Assembly (NCBI GenBank): GCA_016901395.1 | Contig: JAEAMQ010000002.1 | Span: 1 to 64,000, forward strand | Length of the DNA: 64,000 nucleotides | Direction: 5' to 3' | Source of the DNA: Prevotella sp. | GTDB lineage: Bacteria; Bacteroidota; Bacteroidia; Bacteroidales; Bacteroidaceae | In this document: in pieces, positions 49,519-58,628 of the stretch | How positions within the stretch are numbered: position 1 is the stretch's first letter | How the letters are laid out: each line of letters starts with the position of its first letter | Notes under the pieces: generated by a model | The model's database searches: none | What the model was told of the DNA's origin: nothing | Seen by the model: the letters and a program-made list of their open reading frames with translations, nothing else | Position numbers and translations under genes: made by a program

Positions 49519-51663
49519 TCAATAGCCGGGGTTCTGCCACATGTTGGCAGAAGCGGTGGTGTATTGCAGCACACCGTTGTTGTTCTGTGCGTAGCTCTCA
49601 TCCGACAGGTTGGTCACAGCCTCCAACTCATAGAGAGGGATGGGACGATAATAATGCTTCAAGGCAATGTTGCCGGAAGCCTGGGCATTGTAAGCCTTCA
49701 CGTGGTCGATGAGCGTATGGGTACGCTTCAGGTCAAACCAACGCTGATACTCGCCGCAGAGCTCCAGAGCACGCTCCTTGAGAATCGTCTCTATGGTCAC
49801 CGTTCCGGAGATGGTATTGTCCTTGCCGGTGATGGCACGGGCCGTACGCAACTTGTTGATGGTGGTCAGAGCCGCAGAGTTGTCTCCTGTCTGCATCTCA
49901 GCCTCAGCCTTGATCAGGTAGATTTCGGCAAGGCGCAACACCATGATGTCGCGGTAGGAGATGTCGTAGGTGGGATAGTCAGAGTCGTACTGGTCGTCGA
50001 GGAACTTCTTGATACCGGGGAAAGAGCACCATCCGGCCACCTTATAGGTGTTGTAACGAGAGTCTCCATAGACATCAGACTTGGCCTTGGCAGCCTCTGT
50101 CGGCTTAGCCGTGGCAGGGTCGTTGGAGGTGTAGACAGGGATGTCACCACCACTGGCAAACTGTATGCGGTACTTGTTCTTTGCAGCTTCCTGCTCTGCC
50201 TTGCCCTCGTCGGAGTCACCATCGGTGAGACTGTAGACAATGGCAGCACCACCACCGTTGAAGTAGTTACCATCGGCAGCATAGGCTTCGTCGTAGTCTA
50301 CGAAGGTCTGGTCGCCCATGTTCGGATAGTTTTTGGCATTTTGCGACAAGTCTTCCGGAATGCGGTAGCTGGTGAGCAGCGTGGCATTATAACGCTGGTC
50401 GGTGCCTTTCACCTCATCGAGAATCTTCCAGAGATAGAGCGACGGCAGATAACGCGTAAATCCACGTCCGTAAGGAGAATAGTATTTAGCGACATCAACG
50501 TCCTTGCCAGTCTTCGCACTGGAAATGACTGAGGAGCTTGCACCGGTGACACGATTGAACACCTGGGTGTTCTTAGAACCGCTTCCGCCCAAGTCGTTGG
50601 CACCGTTGTTCCACATGGGGACAAACATCAGCACAGAGGCACTGCCACCATTGTTGCTGTAGCCTTTACGTGTCAGGAGAGAGTTGTACTGTCCTGTACC
50701 ACCATTGGAAAAACGATAGGGCACGCAGTTGTCGGTACCTGATGAAAGCAGGTTGTTGTAGTGTACCCGGAAGAGGCTCTCCGTGTTTTTCTCCTCATTG
50801 TTCATGTTCCATGTGTCGGAATAGCGGGCATAGAAGGAGGCACCGGAGTTGTTGATCACATCGTTGGCCGCATTGAGGGCTTCGGTATAGAGGTTATCGT
50901 AGCCATCCACACTGTTGGCTCCCAACCAAGAGGCAGCATACAGTGCTTCGCGTGCATACAGAGCCTCAGCCGAGTAGTAATAGGCACGGCCGGTTCCCGT
51001 AGCATCGTCCTGAGACATGATATTGGCAGACTTATACTTCTCCATGGCGAGTTTCAAGTCGTCGAGAATATACTTGTAGACCACAGCTTCGGGTTGGCGA
51101 ACGGGTGTGGTGCCGAAGTTCTCGGCAGAGATCGGCTTGCTGTTATAAGGGATAGGACCCCACAATGCCACCATCTGCGAGTAATAGAGAGCACGCAAGA
51201 AATAGGCATCGGCCTCGTAAGCCGTCTTCTTGGTATCGCTGATACCGCTACAGGTCGGCACATATTTCAGTGTGTTGTTGCACACATCCACACCAGCGTA
51301 GAACAATTCCCAGTATTGGTCAAGGCAGGGGTTGTTGTTGACTGCAGCCGTTCCCGACTTAGAGTCAAAGCCAAAGCTCTCTGCTGTCAGGTCATAGCTA
51401 CACAATGACTTCTGCTTGTTGTCGTAACCATAGTAAAACAGGTCGGAACCCATCTCCGAAAGTCCGAGGGAGGGCTCTTTGCCCCACCATCCGCGAGCGT
51501 AAGAATAGGCGGAATAAACCAGTCCGTCGATACCTGTCACGGTGTTGTAGGCCAGATCGGCCGTCTCACCGGTTTTGTTGTCCTCTGCCAGATAGTCGGA
51601 GCAGGAGGTTGCCGTGAATCCGAGAGCGGAAGCGGCAATCATTAAACTGAATATCTTCTTCAT
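49519..51663 (-). CDS. SusD/RagB-family glycan-binding lipoprotein
   Basis: Lipoprotein of 714 residues with the signal MKKIFSLMIAASALGFTATSC. The SusD pattern includes AYEADAYFLRALYYSQMVALWGPIPY in the first third (recognised by AYFLRALYYSQM and WGPIPY) and the C-terminal ERALELCGEYQRWFDLKRT block. It binds the glycan delivered to the SusC encoded 18 bp upstream. The pair has no enzymes beside it in this window, so the substrate is unknown; pectin is only suggested by the neighbourhood. It differs clearly from the first SusD in sequence. Confidence 0.95.
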   Translation of the reverse strand: MKKIFSLMIAASALGFTATSCSDYLAEDNKTGETADLAYNTVTGIDGLVYSAYSYARGWWGKEPSLGLSEMGSDLFYYGYDNKQKSLCSYDLTAESFGFDSKSGTAAVNNNPCLDQYWELFYAGVDVCNNTLKYVPTCSGISDTKKTAYEADAYFLRALYYSQMVALWGPIPYNSKPISAENFGTTPVRQPEAVVYKYILDDLKLAMEKYKSANIMSQDDATGTGRAYYYSAEALYAREALYAASWLGANSVDGYDNLYTEALNAANDVINNSGASFYARYSDTWNMNNEEKNTESLFRVHYNNLLSSGTDNCVPYRFSNGGTGQYNSLLTRKGYSNNGGSASVLMFVPMWNNGANDLGGSGSKNTQVFNRVTGASSSVISSAKTGKDVDVAKYYSPYGRGFTRYLPSLYLWKILDEVKGTDQRYNATLLTSYRIPEDLSQNAKNYPNMGDQTFVDYDEAYAADGNYFNGGGAAIVYSLTDGDSDEGKAEQEAAKNKYRIQFASGGDIPVYTSNDPATAKPTEAAKAKSDVYGDSRYNTYKVAGWCSFPGIKKFLDDQYDSDYPTYDISYRDIMVLRLAEIYLIKAEAEMQTGDNSAALTTINKLRTARAITGKDNTISGTVTIETILKERALELCGEYQRWFDLKRTHTLIDHVKAYNAQASGNIALKHYYRPIPLYELEAVTNLSDESYAQNNNGVLQYTTASANMWQNPGY

Positions 51664-51681
51664 AATGATAGTGTCTTTAGG

Positions 51682-54600
51682 TTAGAATGTTACGTTAACA
51701 CCGACGATAACCTGTTTGCGCAAGGGGAACGACACGGCTCCACCACGCTCGGGGTCATAGTTGTTGAAGTGGCTGAATGTGAAATAGTTTCTCATAGAGC
51801 AATAGATGCGGGCGTTGCTGATAAAATACTTCTTCAGGATATTTCTGGGCAACTGATAGGCCAGCGTGATATCCTTAATCTTGAAGTAGTCAGCCTTCTG
51901 CATCTCAATGGCATTCTTGAATGCTGTAGCACTCGTGCCGGTACCACCGGGAGTAGGTATCACAGCATCGGTGTTATCGGGTGTCCAATAGTCCAAGTCG
52001 CCCCAGTTGGAGCCATCATAGGTATAGAGGCCATAGCCTTCATAGTACATGTAACCTCCCAAACGTGCCATCATCTGAACGCTGAGCGAGAGAGCTTTGT
52101 AGCTGAATGTGGTGTTCAGACCGAGAATAGCCTTCGGCGAGAGATTATAGATAATCTTGTCGTCGTCGTCAATATTGCCGTCCATATTCTGGTCGACGAT
52201 CTTGGGAGTACCCGGATTACCATAGTCTGTATAGGGTTTGGTGAATTCTTTGCCCTGACTGGTATAGTTGTCGGCAACATAACTGTCAAACTCACCGATG
52301 CCCCAGCAATGGTCTGCCTCATAGGTATAGATAGCGGAAACGGGAGAGTTGACCTGAAGAATATTCAGTCCGTTGTCTTGGAGATACTTCTCGATACCAT
52401 CAGAAAGTTCGTCGACATAGTCACGGGGAAGAGACATCGAAGCTGTCAGATCCCACTTGAAGTCCTTGGTCTGCACCGGAACAACGCCCAAAGAAAGCTC
52501 CCAACCATGTCCCCGAGTCTTGCCGACGTTGGCAATCTGACTCACATAAACTGAAGAAGCAGGGGCCGTCTTATAATAAAGAAGGTCGTAGGTATGGCTG
52601 GAATAGTAGTCCAGGCTACCATAGATTCTACTGTTGAGGAACGAGAAGTCAAGACCGAAATCAAGCGAAGAGGTCTTCTCCCATGTCAGGTCCTCATTGG
52701 CCATGGTCATCGGAGCTTTCTCCGTAGAGTTTGGAACGATAGAAGAGATTGTAGCCAGGGTCATATATTCATCGATGGCCGCATTACCCGAGAGACCCCA
52801 CGATACACGGAACTTGAGGTTGTCGAGCCATGACTTGGTATTCCGCATGAATGCTTCATCGGAAATACGCCATCCAGCGCTCACTGAAGGGAAATAGCCC
52901 CATTTGTGCCCGTCGGCGAGAACCGATGAACCATCAGCTCGGAGAGAGGCTTGGAACAGGTAGCGAGAGTCGTAAGAATAGTTCACACGTCCGAAGAACG
53001 ACACCATGCTTCCCTTGGCATAAGACGAAGAAGTCTGTGGCACGGTGATCTTGGACAGGTCATAGAAAGCTCCAGTGCGATAGTGCTCCTTGCCGGCATC
53101 TCCATAGATGCTGCTACCTTCGGTGACCGACTGGCTCATTTCATGGCCTAACATGAATGTGAAATCATTCTTCTTGTTTAATGTCAGGTTGTAACTGGCC
53201 GTGTTCTGCCATACATATTTGGTAGAAGTCGACTTGGTATTACTAATATATGTGGTGCTGGGTGCCTGATAGCGGCCCTGGCTCTCATAGTCCTGATAGA
53301 GTCCGTCGCGTGAAGTAGAACGGTCGAGAGTGAACTGTGACCTGAAATTGAACTGCTTAATAGGTGTGAGTTCCATATAAGCACTGCCAAAGAAGCGAGA
53401 CTCCTCCACATTGCGCTGGTAGTTGCCGTCCTCATCGAGCAATGGCGAGCAGTGGGCAGCATACCATGGATTAGGCTGTGCATTGATAGTGCCATCAGAG
53501 AGATATGCATGAGTGATGGTGGTCATCTTCTGTGCCTGACTATAGACTCCGGCATTACGACGGTCATTATTGGTATAGGTGTAGCTCAGGCTGGTACCCA
53601 CTTTCACCACTTTATTGATACGATGGTCAAGATTGGTACGGCCAGTATAGCGATGGTAGCGGTCCAATTTCATCATACCATTGTCGGTCATGCTGGATAA
53701 AGAGACATTGAAATTGGTCTTCTCGCCACCGCCCTGCACCGAGGCTTCATAGTTCTGAGAAGTGCTGTTGTCCATGATGATGTCCAACCAGTCGGTGTAT
53801 GACTTATCGTTGTAAATGTCAAGGCAGGACGTTCCGTCAGCCAACTTCTCACCTTCGAGCACACTGGCCGCGGTGGTGGTACGTGCAGCAGAGCTCCAAT
53901 CTCCACTACTCAGCATGTTGTTGTAGTCCTTGGCATCAATAAGACGTTGCACCTCCTTGTCACCATACATAGGTTTGGTAATGCCCGTAGGACTCTTGAA
54001 TGAAAGGAATGCATTGAAATTAACAGTGGTGCGGCCAGCCTTTCCACGCTTAGTGGTAACGATGATTACACCATTGGCACCCTTGGTACCATAGATAGCG
54101 GTAGAGGCTGCATCCTTGAGAACATCTACTGACTCGATGTCGGAAGCTGGAATGTCGAGCGTGGAACCATATTCCACACCGTCAACAAGAATCAACGGAT
54201 TGTTGCTAGCCAACAGTGAACGATTGCCACGCAGAGTCATACTGATGCTTCCACCTGCCTGACCACTGCTTTCCTGGATGTCGATGCCCGGAATCTTAGC
54301 CTGCATAGCCTGCAAAGCATTAGGAGCAGCCACCTGAACCAAGTCTTGCGTCTTGACACTGGCTACCGATCCCGTGAGATCTTTCTTTTTCATAGTGCCA
54401 TAACCCACGACCACGACCTCGTCGAGTTGCTGGTTATCGGTCACCATTTGGATGTCGAAATCCGAACGGTTGCCAATGGTCATACTTTGCTCCCGATAGC
54501 CCACATAGCTCACAGTGAGTTTCGTAGAGGGCTTCACATTGGTTACAGTGAAGTTACCATCGAGGTCGGTCACGGCGGCAGCCTTGCCATCGGCCAGAAT

Positions 54601-54732
54601 GGTAACACCAATCATTGGCTCGCCCGTAGCATCCTTGACACTACCTTTGATTTGTTTTTGTTGCGCAAAAGCCGGCGAACAAAACAAACCTACGCATAAA
54701 GCCATAGAGGCTCTTCTCATAGATAGATACAT
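51682..54732 (-). CDS. SusC/RagA-family TonB-dependent outer-membrane transporter
   Basis: Second SusC of the window, 1016 residues. It has a signal peptide (MRRASMALCVGLFCSPAFAQ, after an optional four-residue lead), a carboxypeptidase-regulatory-like domain (KGSVKDATGEPMIGVTI), the plug opening VVVVGYGTMKKKDLTGSVAS, the plug motif DAASTAIYGTKGANGVI, and a barrel ending VIVGVNVTF. It imports the glycan caught by the following SusD. A good promoter box lies about 155 bases upstream. The 1.1-kb region before it holds the 22-bp repeat array. Confidence 0.96.
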   Translation of the reverse strand: MYLSMRRASMALCVGLFCSPAFAQQKQIKGSVKDATGEPMIGVTILADGKAAAVTDLDGNFTVTNVKPSTKLTVSYVGYREQSMTIGNRSDFDIQMVTDNQQLDEVVVVGYGTMKKKDLTGSVASVKTQDLVQVAAPNALQAMQAKIPGIDIQESSGQAGGSISMTLRGNRSLLASNNPLILVDGVEYGSTLDIPASDIESVDVLKDAASTAIYGTKGANGVIIVTTKRGKAGRTTVNFNAFLSFKSPTGITKPMYGDKEVQRLIDAKDYNNMLSSGDWSSAARTTTAASVLEGEKLADGTSCLDIYNDKSYTDWLDIIMDNSTSQNYEASVQGGGEKTNFNVSLSSMTDNGMMKLDRYHRYTGRTNLDHRINKVVKVGTSLSYTYTNNDRRNAGVYSQAQKMTTITHAYLSDGTINAQPNPWYAAHCSPLLDEDGNYQRNVEESRFFGSAYMELTPIKQFNFRSQFTLDRSTSRDGLYQDYESQGRYQAPSTTYISNTKSTSTKYVWQNTASYNLTLNKKNDFTFMLGHEMSQSVTEGSSIYGDAGKEHYRTGAFYDLSKITVPQTSSSYAKGSMVSFFGRVNYSYDSRYLFQASLRADGSSVLADGHKWGYFPSVSAGWRISDEAFMRNTKSWLDNLKFRVSWGLSGNAAIDEYMTLATISSIVPNSTEKAPMTMANEDLTWEKTSSLDFGLDFSFLNSRIYGSLDYYSSHTYDLLYYKTAPASSVYVSQIANVGKTRGHGWELSLGVVPVQTKDFKWDLTASMSLPRDYVDELSDGIEKYLQDNGLNILQVNSPVSAIYTYEADHCWGIGEFDSYVADNYTSQGKEFTKPYTDYGNPGTPKIVDQNMDGNIDDDDKIIYNLSPKAILGLNTTFSYKALSLSVQMMARLGGYMYYEGYGLYTYDGSNWGDLDYWTPDNTDAVIPTPGGTGTSATAFKNAIEMQKADYFKIKDITLAYQLPRNILKKYFISNARIYCSMRNYFTFSHFNNYDPERGGAVSFPLRKQVIVGVNVTF

Positions 54733-54886
54733 AAACGTTGTTTTTTGGTTTGTAATTATTTAGATTTACTTGTAGTTTATTTTCTATAATTATAGCATGA
54801 TAGATATCATCCATGGGTTGCTATAAAGGCTAAGGTGGGAATAACACGGTCTGAATGTCAAAACCCAGATTTGATTGTTTCGAATG

Positions 54887-54894
54887 CAAATATA
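54887..54894 (-). promoter_or_regulatory. -7 promoter box for the second susC
   Basis: TATATTTG on the minus strand matches TAnnTTTG. It would give a leader of roughly 150 bases before the susC start at 54732. The -33 element is not clear. A long leader on a susC transcript would allow post-transcriptional control by small RNAs, as is known for several Bacteroides susC genes. Confidence 0.5.
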
Positions 54895-55391
54895 TAAAAA
54901 ATAATTCTTTAAAAAAGGGTTTTATCATTTTTTTTGTCATTTTCCTGAAAAAAGATTTCATTCCAAGAAGAAAACATCGACCTGTTGTTTTCTCTTATAC
55001 CAGAAGACGGGGAGATGTATAGAAAAAGCAACATTTTTTATTTACAACAAAAAGACCTACACCTTTTAGACTGAAACTGACAGACTTCGCCAATTTCAAC
55101 TTATGCAAATAAGCATCATGACATCCTACGAATGATTACATGGGAAACTACCAAGTAAGGGAACTGCAAGAAATAGGGGCAGCACTATAACAAAGTGTCC
55201 TCTGCTCTTTTCTAAATAGAAATCATGGCCGCTTTTTTACCCATGTATCTTCCTTTTGGAAAATACATACAAGGAGCAGGCTATCCTGACATAACACATA
55301 GGAGATAACAGTGTGATGAAGATGAGGATGTACGCTCCACCCAAGCCAGCTGATAGTTCCAGAGAGCGAAAACTACACGGTAAGTTTCCTT

Positions 55392-55438
55392 AAAAAAACT
55401 TGACAGGGTGTACAATCTGAGTTGCACACCCTGCCAAG
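55392..55438 (-). terminator. Intrinsic terminator downstream of the repeat array
   Basis: A 13-bp stem with one mismatch (arms 55399-55411 and 55426-55438) is followed on the minus strand by a run of seven T. It would end transcripts coming from the zinc-ribbon gene after they have passed through the 22-bp repeat array. Confidence 0.75.
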
Positions 55439-55483
55439 TAAAACATGAAATCATAACCATCTGAATTCAATCGTGTTATGATG

Positions 55484-55760
55484 ACTATCTAATCGTGATA
55501 CGATAACTATCTAATCGTAATGCGATAACTACCTAATCGTGATACGATAACTACCTAATCGTGATACGATAACTACCTAATCGTGATACGATAACTATCT
55601 AATCGTGATACGATAACTACCTAATCGTGAGACGATAACTACCTAATCGTGATACGACAACTATCTAATCGTGATACGATAACTATCTAATCGTGATACG
55701 ATAACTACCTAATCGTGAGACGATAACTATCTAATCGGGATACGACGACTATCTAACAGC
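55484..55760. repeat. Tandem array of twelve 22-bp dyad repeats
   Basis: Twelve complete 22-bp units start at 55484 and follow without gaps to 55747; a partial unit follows (55748 on) and a degraded one precedes. Each reads ACTAYCTA, then the dyad ATCGT-GAT-ACGAT, then a final A. Most differences are T/C at the fifth base and T/G in the dyad centre. There are no unique spacers, so this is not a CRISPR array. The array lies between the zinc-ribbon gene stop and a terminator. Confidence 0.95.
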
Positions 55761-55854
55761 CTTGTCTTTTTCGGCTGCTCGAGAGTCTAATCTTATGGAT
55801 ATTGATTAATGAAATTATACAAGACGAAACAGAAAATCCCGTCCTCTTACTTTC

Positions 55855-57039
55855 TTACTCCAATATCTTAGTCATAGACATTGCCGAAATCAACCCGTCG
55901 GGATTGATTGTGGCACTGATCTGATAACGTATCTCCTGTGAATTTTCTGCGCCACCTCGTTCAATCTTCTGTAAAGAGGAGAAGTTTACCGAGTATTCAT
56001 AGCGCTCATCGCCTACTTCTTTCTTGTTGATTTTATAATCATTATTAAGATGCCAGTTCATATTGGTGATGTCTTCCTTGTAGATTTTATTCATAAAAGT
56101 GAGGACATCTGCCCGGGTAGCATCGGTCTTGCCAAGGAAATTGGTAAGAATAGGTGCCACACTCGATTCCAAACCGGCTTCGTCTTTGGAGTTGATGCTT
56201 TGAAAGAAATGACGCAAAGTGGATACCACCTGAGACTTCTCATCAGACTGCACGGTCTTGGCCTTCATCTGCTTGATGGCTGTCGTGGCCTCGTCTACAT
56301 GCTCACCGCTGGCATGTTGAGCCAGATACAATTCCATTGCATCCACGGTATTCTCAGTAGATGCGTCGGCCCAGTCAATAGAATCTATCTTATGCTTTGC
56401 CTCTGTCAGATGTTCAGAGTCGGGATGATTGGCAATATAGTCAAGCAGAGCAGTCTTAGAACCACTGACAATAGCGTTGTCCCAATCATTATCCTGCTTC
56501 TTGAGATTTTCCAACCGCATAGTAACAGAGTCACGGTGTTCTTCGGGAGCATCAATATTATTGTCAAGATAGGTCTGCAACACCAGCGGATCGTTACTCT
56601 TCATTGCAAACTCATAGGCTTCTTGCTCCTTATTTTCCTTGGCACTATTATAAAAATAGAAACAGATACCACAGATAAACAAGGCCATGAGCAGGGCCAA
56701 AATAAATGCCAACGGTTTACGCTTGCTACTTTTATTAGGTTGCTCTGCAGGTGTGTTTGGAGATATCGGGGGGATAGGAGGAGCCACAACAGACTGAGAT
56801 TCACGAGGCTGTGATGGCCGGTTTCCCTGTGTGGATACCGCAGAAGTATCATGACCTGCCGACTCAGAGACATACGTAAGATGGTGGCAATTGGGACAAA
56901 CCTCTTGGTTATTGAAATAAACTTCACCACATTGCGGGCACTTAGTGATCTTGCCCGCAATTTCTACTCCACAGTTGGGACACACCGGTGCTTTATCGCT
57001 GATTTGACGTCCACACTCAGGACATTTGATGATAGCCAT
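55855..57039 (-). CDS. Zinc-ribbon membrane protein
   Basis: Protein of 394 residues. The first 60 residues hold two zinc ribbons (CPEC...CPNC and CPQC...CPNC). A proline-rich linker follows, then one membrane helix (about residues 108-131: KPLAFILALLMALFICGIC). The outer part looks helical and TPR-like (LQTYLDNN, LLDYIANHPDSEHL), and the C-terminal 120 residues resemble a NTF2-like or DUF4878-type domain (VVSTLRHFFQSINSKDEAGL). This is a common Prevotella/Bacteroides arrangement of unknown function, perhaps envelope stress or protein quality control. It lies downstream of the GH25 gene. The repeat array lies in its 3' flank. Confidence 0.85.
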   Translation of the reverse strand: MAIIKCPECGRQISDKAPVCPNCGVEIAGKITKCPQCGEVYFNNQEVCPNCHHLTYVSESAGHDTSAVSTQGNRPSQPRESQSVVAPPIPPISPNTPAEQPNKSSKRKPLAFILALLMALFICGICFYFYNSAKENKEQEAYEFAMKSNDPLVLQTYLDNNIDAPEEHRDSVTMRLENLKKQDNDWDNAIVSGSKTALLDYIANHPDSEHLTEAKHKIDSIDWADASTENTVDAMELYLAQHASGEHVDEATTAIKQMKAKTVQSDEKSQVVSTLRHFFQSINSKDEAGLESSVAPILTNFLGKTDATRADVLTFMNKIYKEDITNMNWHLNNDYKINKKEVGDERYEYSVNFSSLQKIERGGAENSQEIRYQISATINPDGLISAMSMTKILE

Positions 57040-57076
57040 AATGTTTGATTATATATACTCTATTTTCGTTTAATGT

Positions 57077-57769
57077 TTATTTATGTCGAAAACGTATTTC
57101 GCGCAGTTTGTGTGTACCCATAAAGCGGCTTTTATCCACATGTCCATTGATGCCATTGAGCCGTCCTTTTCCGGTATATTGCCATATAATGAAATCGAGA
57201 TCGTCTTTCAACACCGGCTCCCGTGCCGTATATTGGGCAATCATCACCTTGTAGTCGCCAAGTTGACCCAACAGATTGGCATCGTAAAAGTTGGCTCCGG
57301 TATATATCAAAGGCTTTTGCTTGTAAGCTTGCTCCATAAGATGCAGGAAGGTAAACAGGGAATCCCGAAAGTCTTCCACCGACAACCCACTCCGAGTCTC
57401 TACATCTACCATAGGAATAAGGTCCTGATCTCCCGGCCGACACTGCGCCATGAAGTTGTCAAGCTGTGTCTGCTGGTTGATTTTCGGACGGTAAAAGTGA
57501 TAGGAACCCACTTTCAGTCCGTACTGATGGGCAAGATCGATGTTTTGTTTGTACTTGTCATCAATACGGTCGCCGCCCTCTGTGGCCTTGAGATAGACGT
57601 AAGACACATTAGCCTGCCCCACAGCTTCCCAGAAAACATTACCTTGATAGTGACTCAAATCAATGCCATGTATATGGCTGCACGTATCCTCACATTCTAC
57701 ATTCTGGCGTTGAGCCAATACTGCGGTGAAAGATAATATGCTGATAATGATAGAGAGAATGCGCTTCAT
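57077..57769 (-). CDS. GH25-family lysozyme (muramidase)
   Basis: Exported protein of 230 residues (signal MKRILSIIISILSFTAVLAQ). The GH25 pattern is complete: HGIDLSHYQG with the first Asp, YLKATEGGD, GSYHFYRP, and MVDVETRSG with the DxE pair, then IIWQYTGKGRLNGINGHVD. It cleaves peptidoglycan between N-acetylmuramate and N-acetylglucosamine, either on its own wall for remodelling or on other bacteria. The ATG lies only about four bases after a -7 promoter box. Confidence 0.93.
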   Translation of the reverse strand: MKRILSIIISILSFTAVLAQRQNVECEDTCSHIHGIDLSHYQGNVFWEAVGQANVSYVYLKATEGGDRIDDKYKQNIDLAHQYGLKVGSYHFYRPKINQQTQLDNFMAQCRPGDQDLIPMVDVETRSGLSVEDFRDSLFTFLHLMEQAYKQKPLIYTGANFYDANLLGQLGDYKVMIAQYTAREPVLKDDLDFIIWQYTGKGRLNGINGHVDKSRFMGTHKLREIRFRHK

Positions 57770-57773
57770 ACTG

Positions 57774-57781
57774 CAAAGTTA
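57774..57781 (-). promoter_or_regulatory. -7 promoter box for the GH25 gene
   Basis: TAACTTTG on the minus strand matches TAnnTTTG and is followed after four bases by the GH25 start codon. If used, transcription would start at or beside the ATG, giving a leaderless or nearly leaderless message. Confidence 0.45.
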
Positions 57782-57833
57782 AAGAAAAGATTCAAGAAAT
57801 CTGCATGTATCTGCATTTATTATAATAAATTAA

Positions 57834-58625
57834 TCACTCCTCTATTTCCTGCAATGAGCGGGCAAAATTGTTGAAGTAATTACTGATTGTTTCGATGGGT
57901 GCATAGGTAATATACCGGAGACTTCGGCGAAGATTCCGACGCAAAAGCGTGGAATTGTTCTGCACAAAACCGGAACGGCTCTGTCTAAAGTGCCATTCCT
58001 CGGCAGTATCACTGGCCGAATGGATTACAGAGCGGAGCACCAATTTATAGGCAGAGGGTTCCATGCGTTGGACGAAAGGTATCTCATCCTGCTCAAAGTT
58101 GAATACACTCACGAGCATACTTCCCTGTAACTGGGCCATACGACGAATATGAAGTTTGGACAGCCACTCGTCAAGTTTCACGAAATCCACCTTATCTCCC
58201 TTATTGCGCAGGTAGCTTCCAAGTTGTATGATGCCACTGAGCATCATTCCCTTGTTGAGCATGTTAGAGACATTGCCTACTATCATTTGCAGCACTTCCA
58301 ATGAGCCGACGTTAGTATCAATGGCATGTCGTTCAGACTCCACTATCTTACGAAATCTGTAGTTGAGCAACCGATTGCTGAGCTGAGGCAGAGCATCCTC
58401 CTCAAGTTCTTCATAGCTGTCGTCTATCAAGCGCTTGGGAATATTCATCATCTCATCATATTGATGGTTTCTCACTCCCTTTTGGGCCGAGCTTTCCACA
58501 TGCTGGGCGTGCACCATACGGTCGAGTCGATCCCATTTAAAGGTCGACATCGGCTCCAAGGGCTCATATTCATTGAGCGCACCCGAGCGAAGCAGCCGGA
58601 AAAAGTTACGGGTGATGACATCCAT
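57834..58625 (-). CDS. Conserved hypothetical protein, 263 residues
   Basis: I do not recognise this protein. It has no signal peptide or membrane helix. It is mostly helical and charged, with a middle NVSNMLNKGMMLSGIIQLG stretch and an Arg-rich C-terminus (LLRRNLRRSLRYITY). It begins three bases after the antiporter stop, so the two are likely cotranslated. Its frame uses codons like its neighbours, which supports a real gene. Confidence 0.7.
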   Translation of the reverse strand: MDVITRNFFRLLRSGALNEYEPLEPMSTFKWDRLDRMVHAQHVESSAQKGVRNHQYDEMMNIPKRLIDDSYEELEEDALPQLSNRLLNYRFRKIVESERHAIDTNVGSLEVLQMIVGNVSNMLNKGMMLSGIIQLGSYLRNKGDKVDFVKLDEWLSKLHIRRMAQLQGSMLVSVFNFEQDEIPFVQRMEPSAYKLVLRSVIHSASDTAEEWHFRQSRSGFVQNNSTLLRRNLRRSLRYITYAPIETISNYFNNFARSLQEIEE

Positions 58626-58628
58626 GGC

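Larger units (their letters stand above)
54733..55854. other. Long intergenic region upstream of the second susC
   Basis: The region contains the susC promoter (54887-54894), AT-rich unassigned sequence (54900-55390), a minus-strand terminator (55392-55438) and the 22-bp tandem array (55484-55760). I see no convincing gene, no tRNA and no insertion-sequence ends. A small RNA could be encoded in 54950-55380, but nothing directly shows one. Confidence 0.6.

Noticed and set aside
55484..55760. CRISPR array
   Set aside because: Units are contiguous 22-bp tandem copies with no unique spacers, and no cas gene is nearby.
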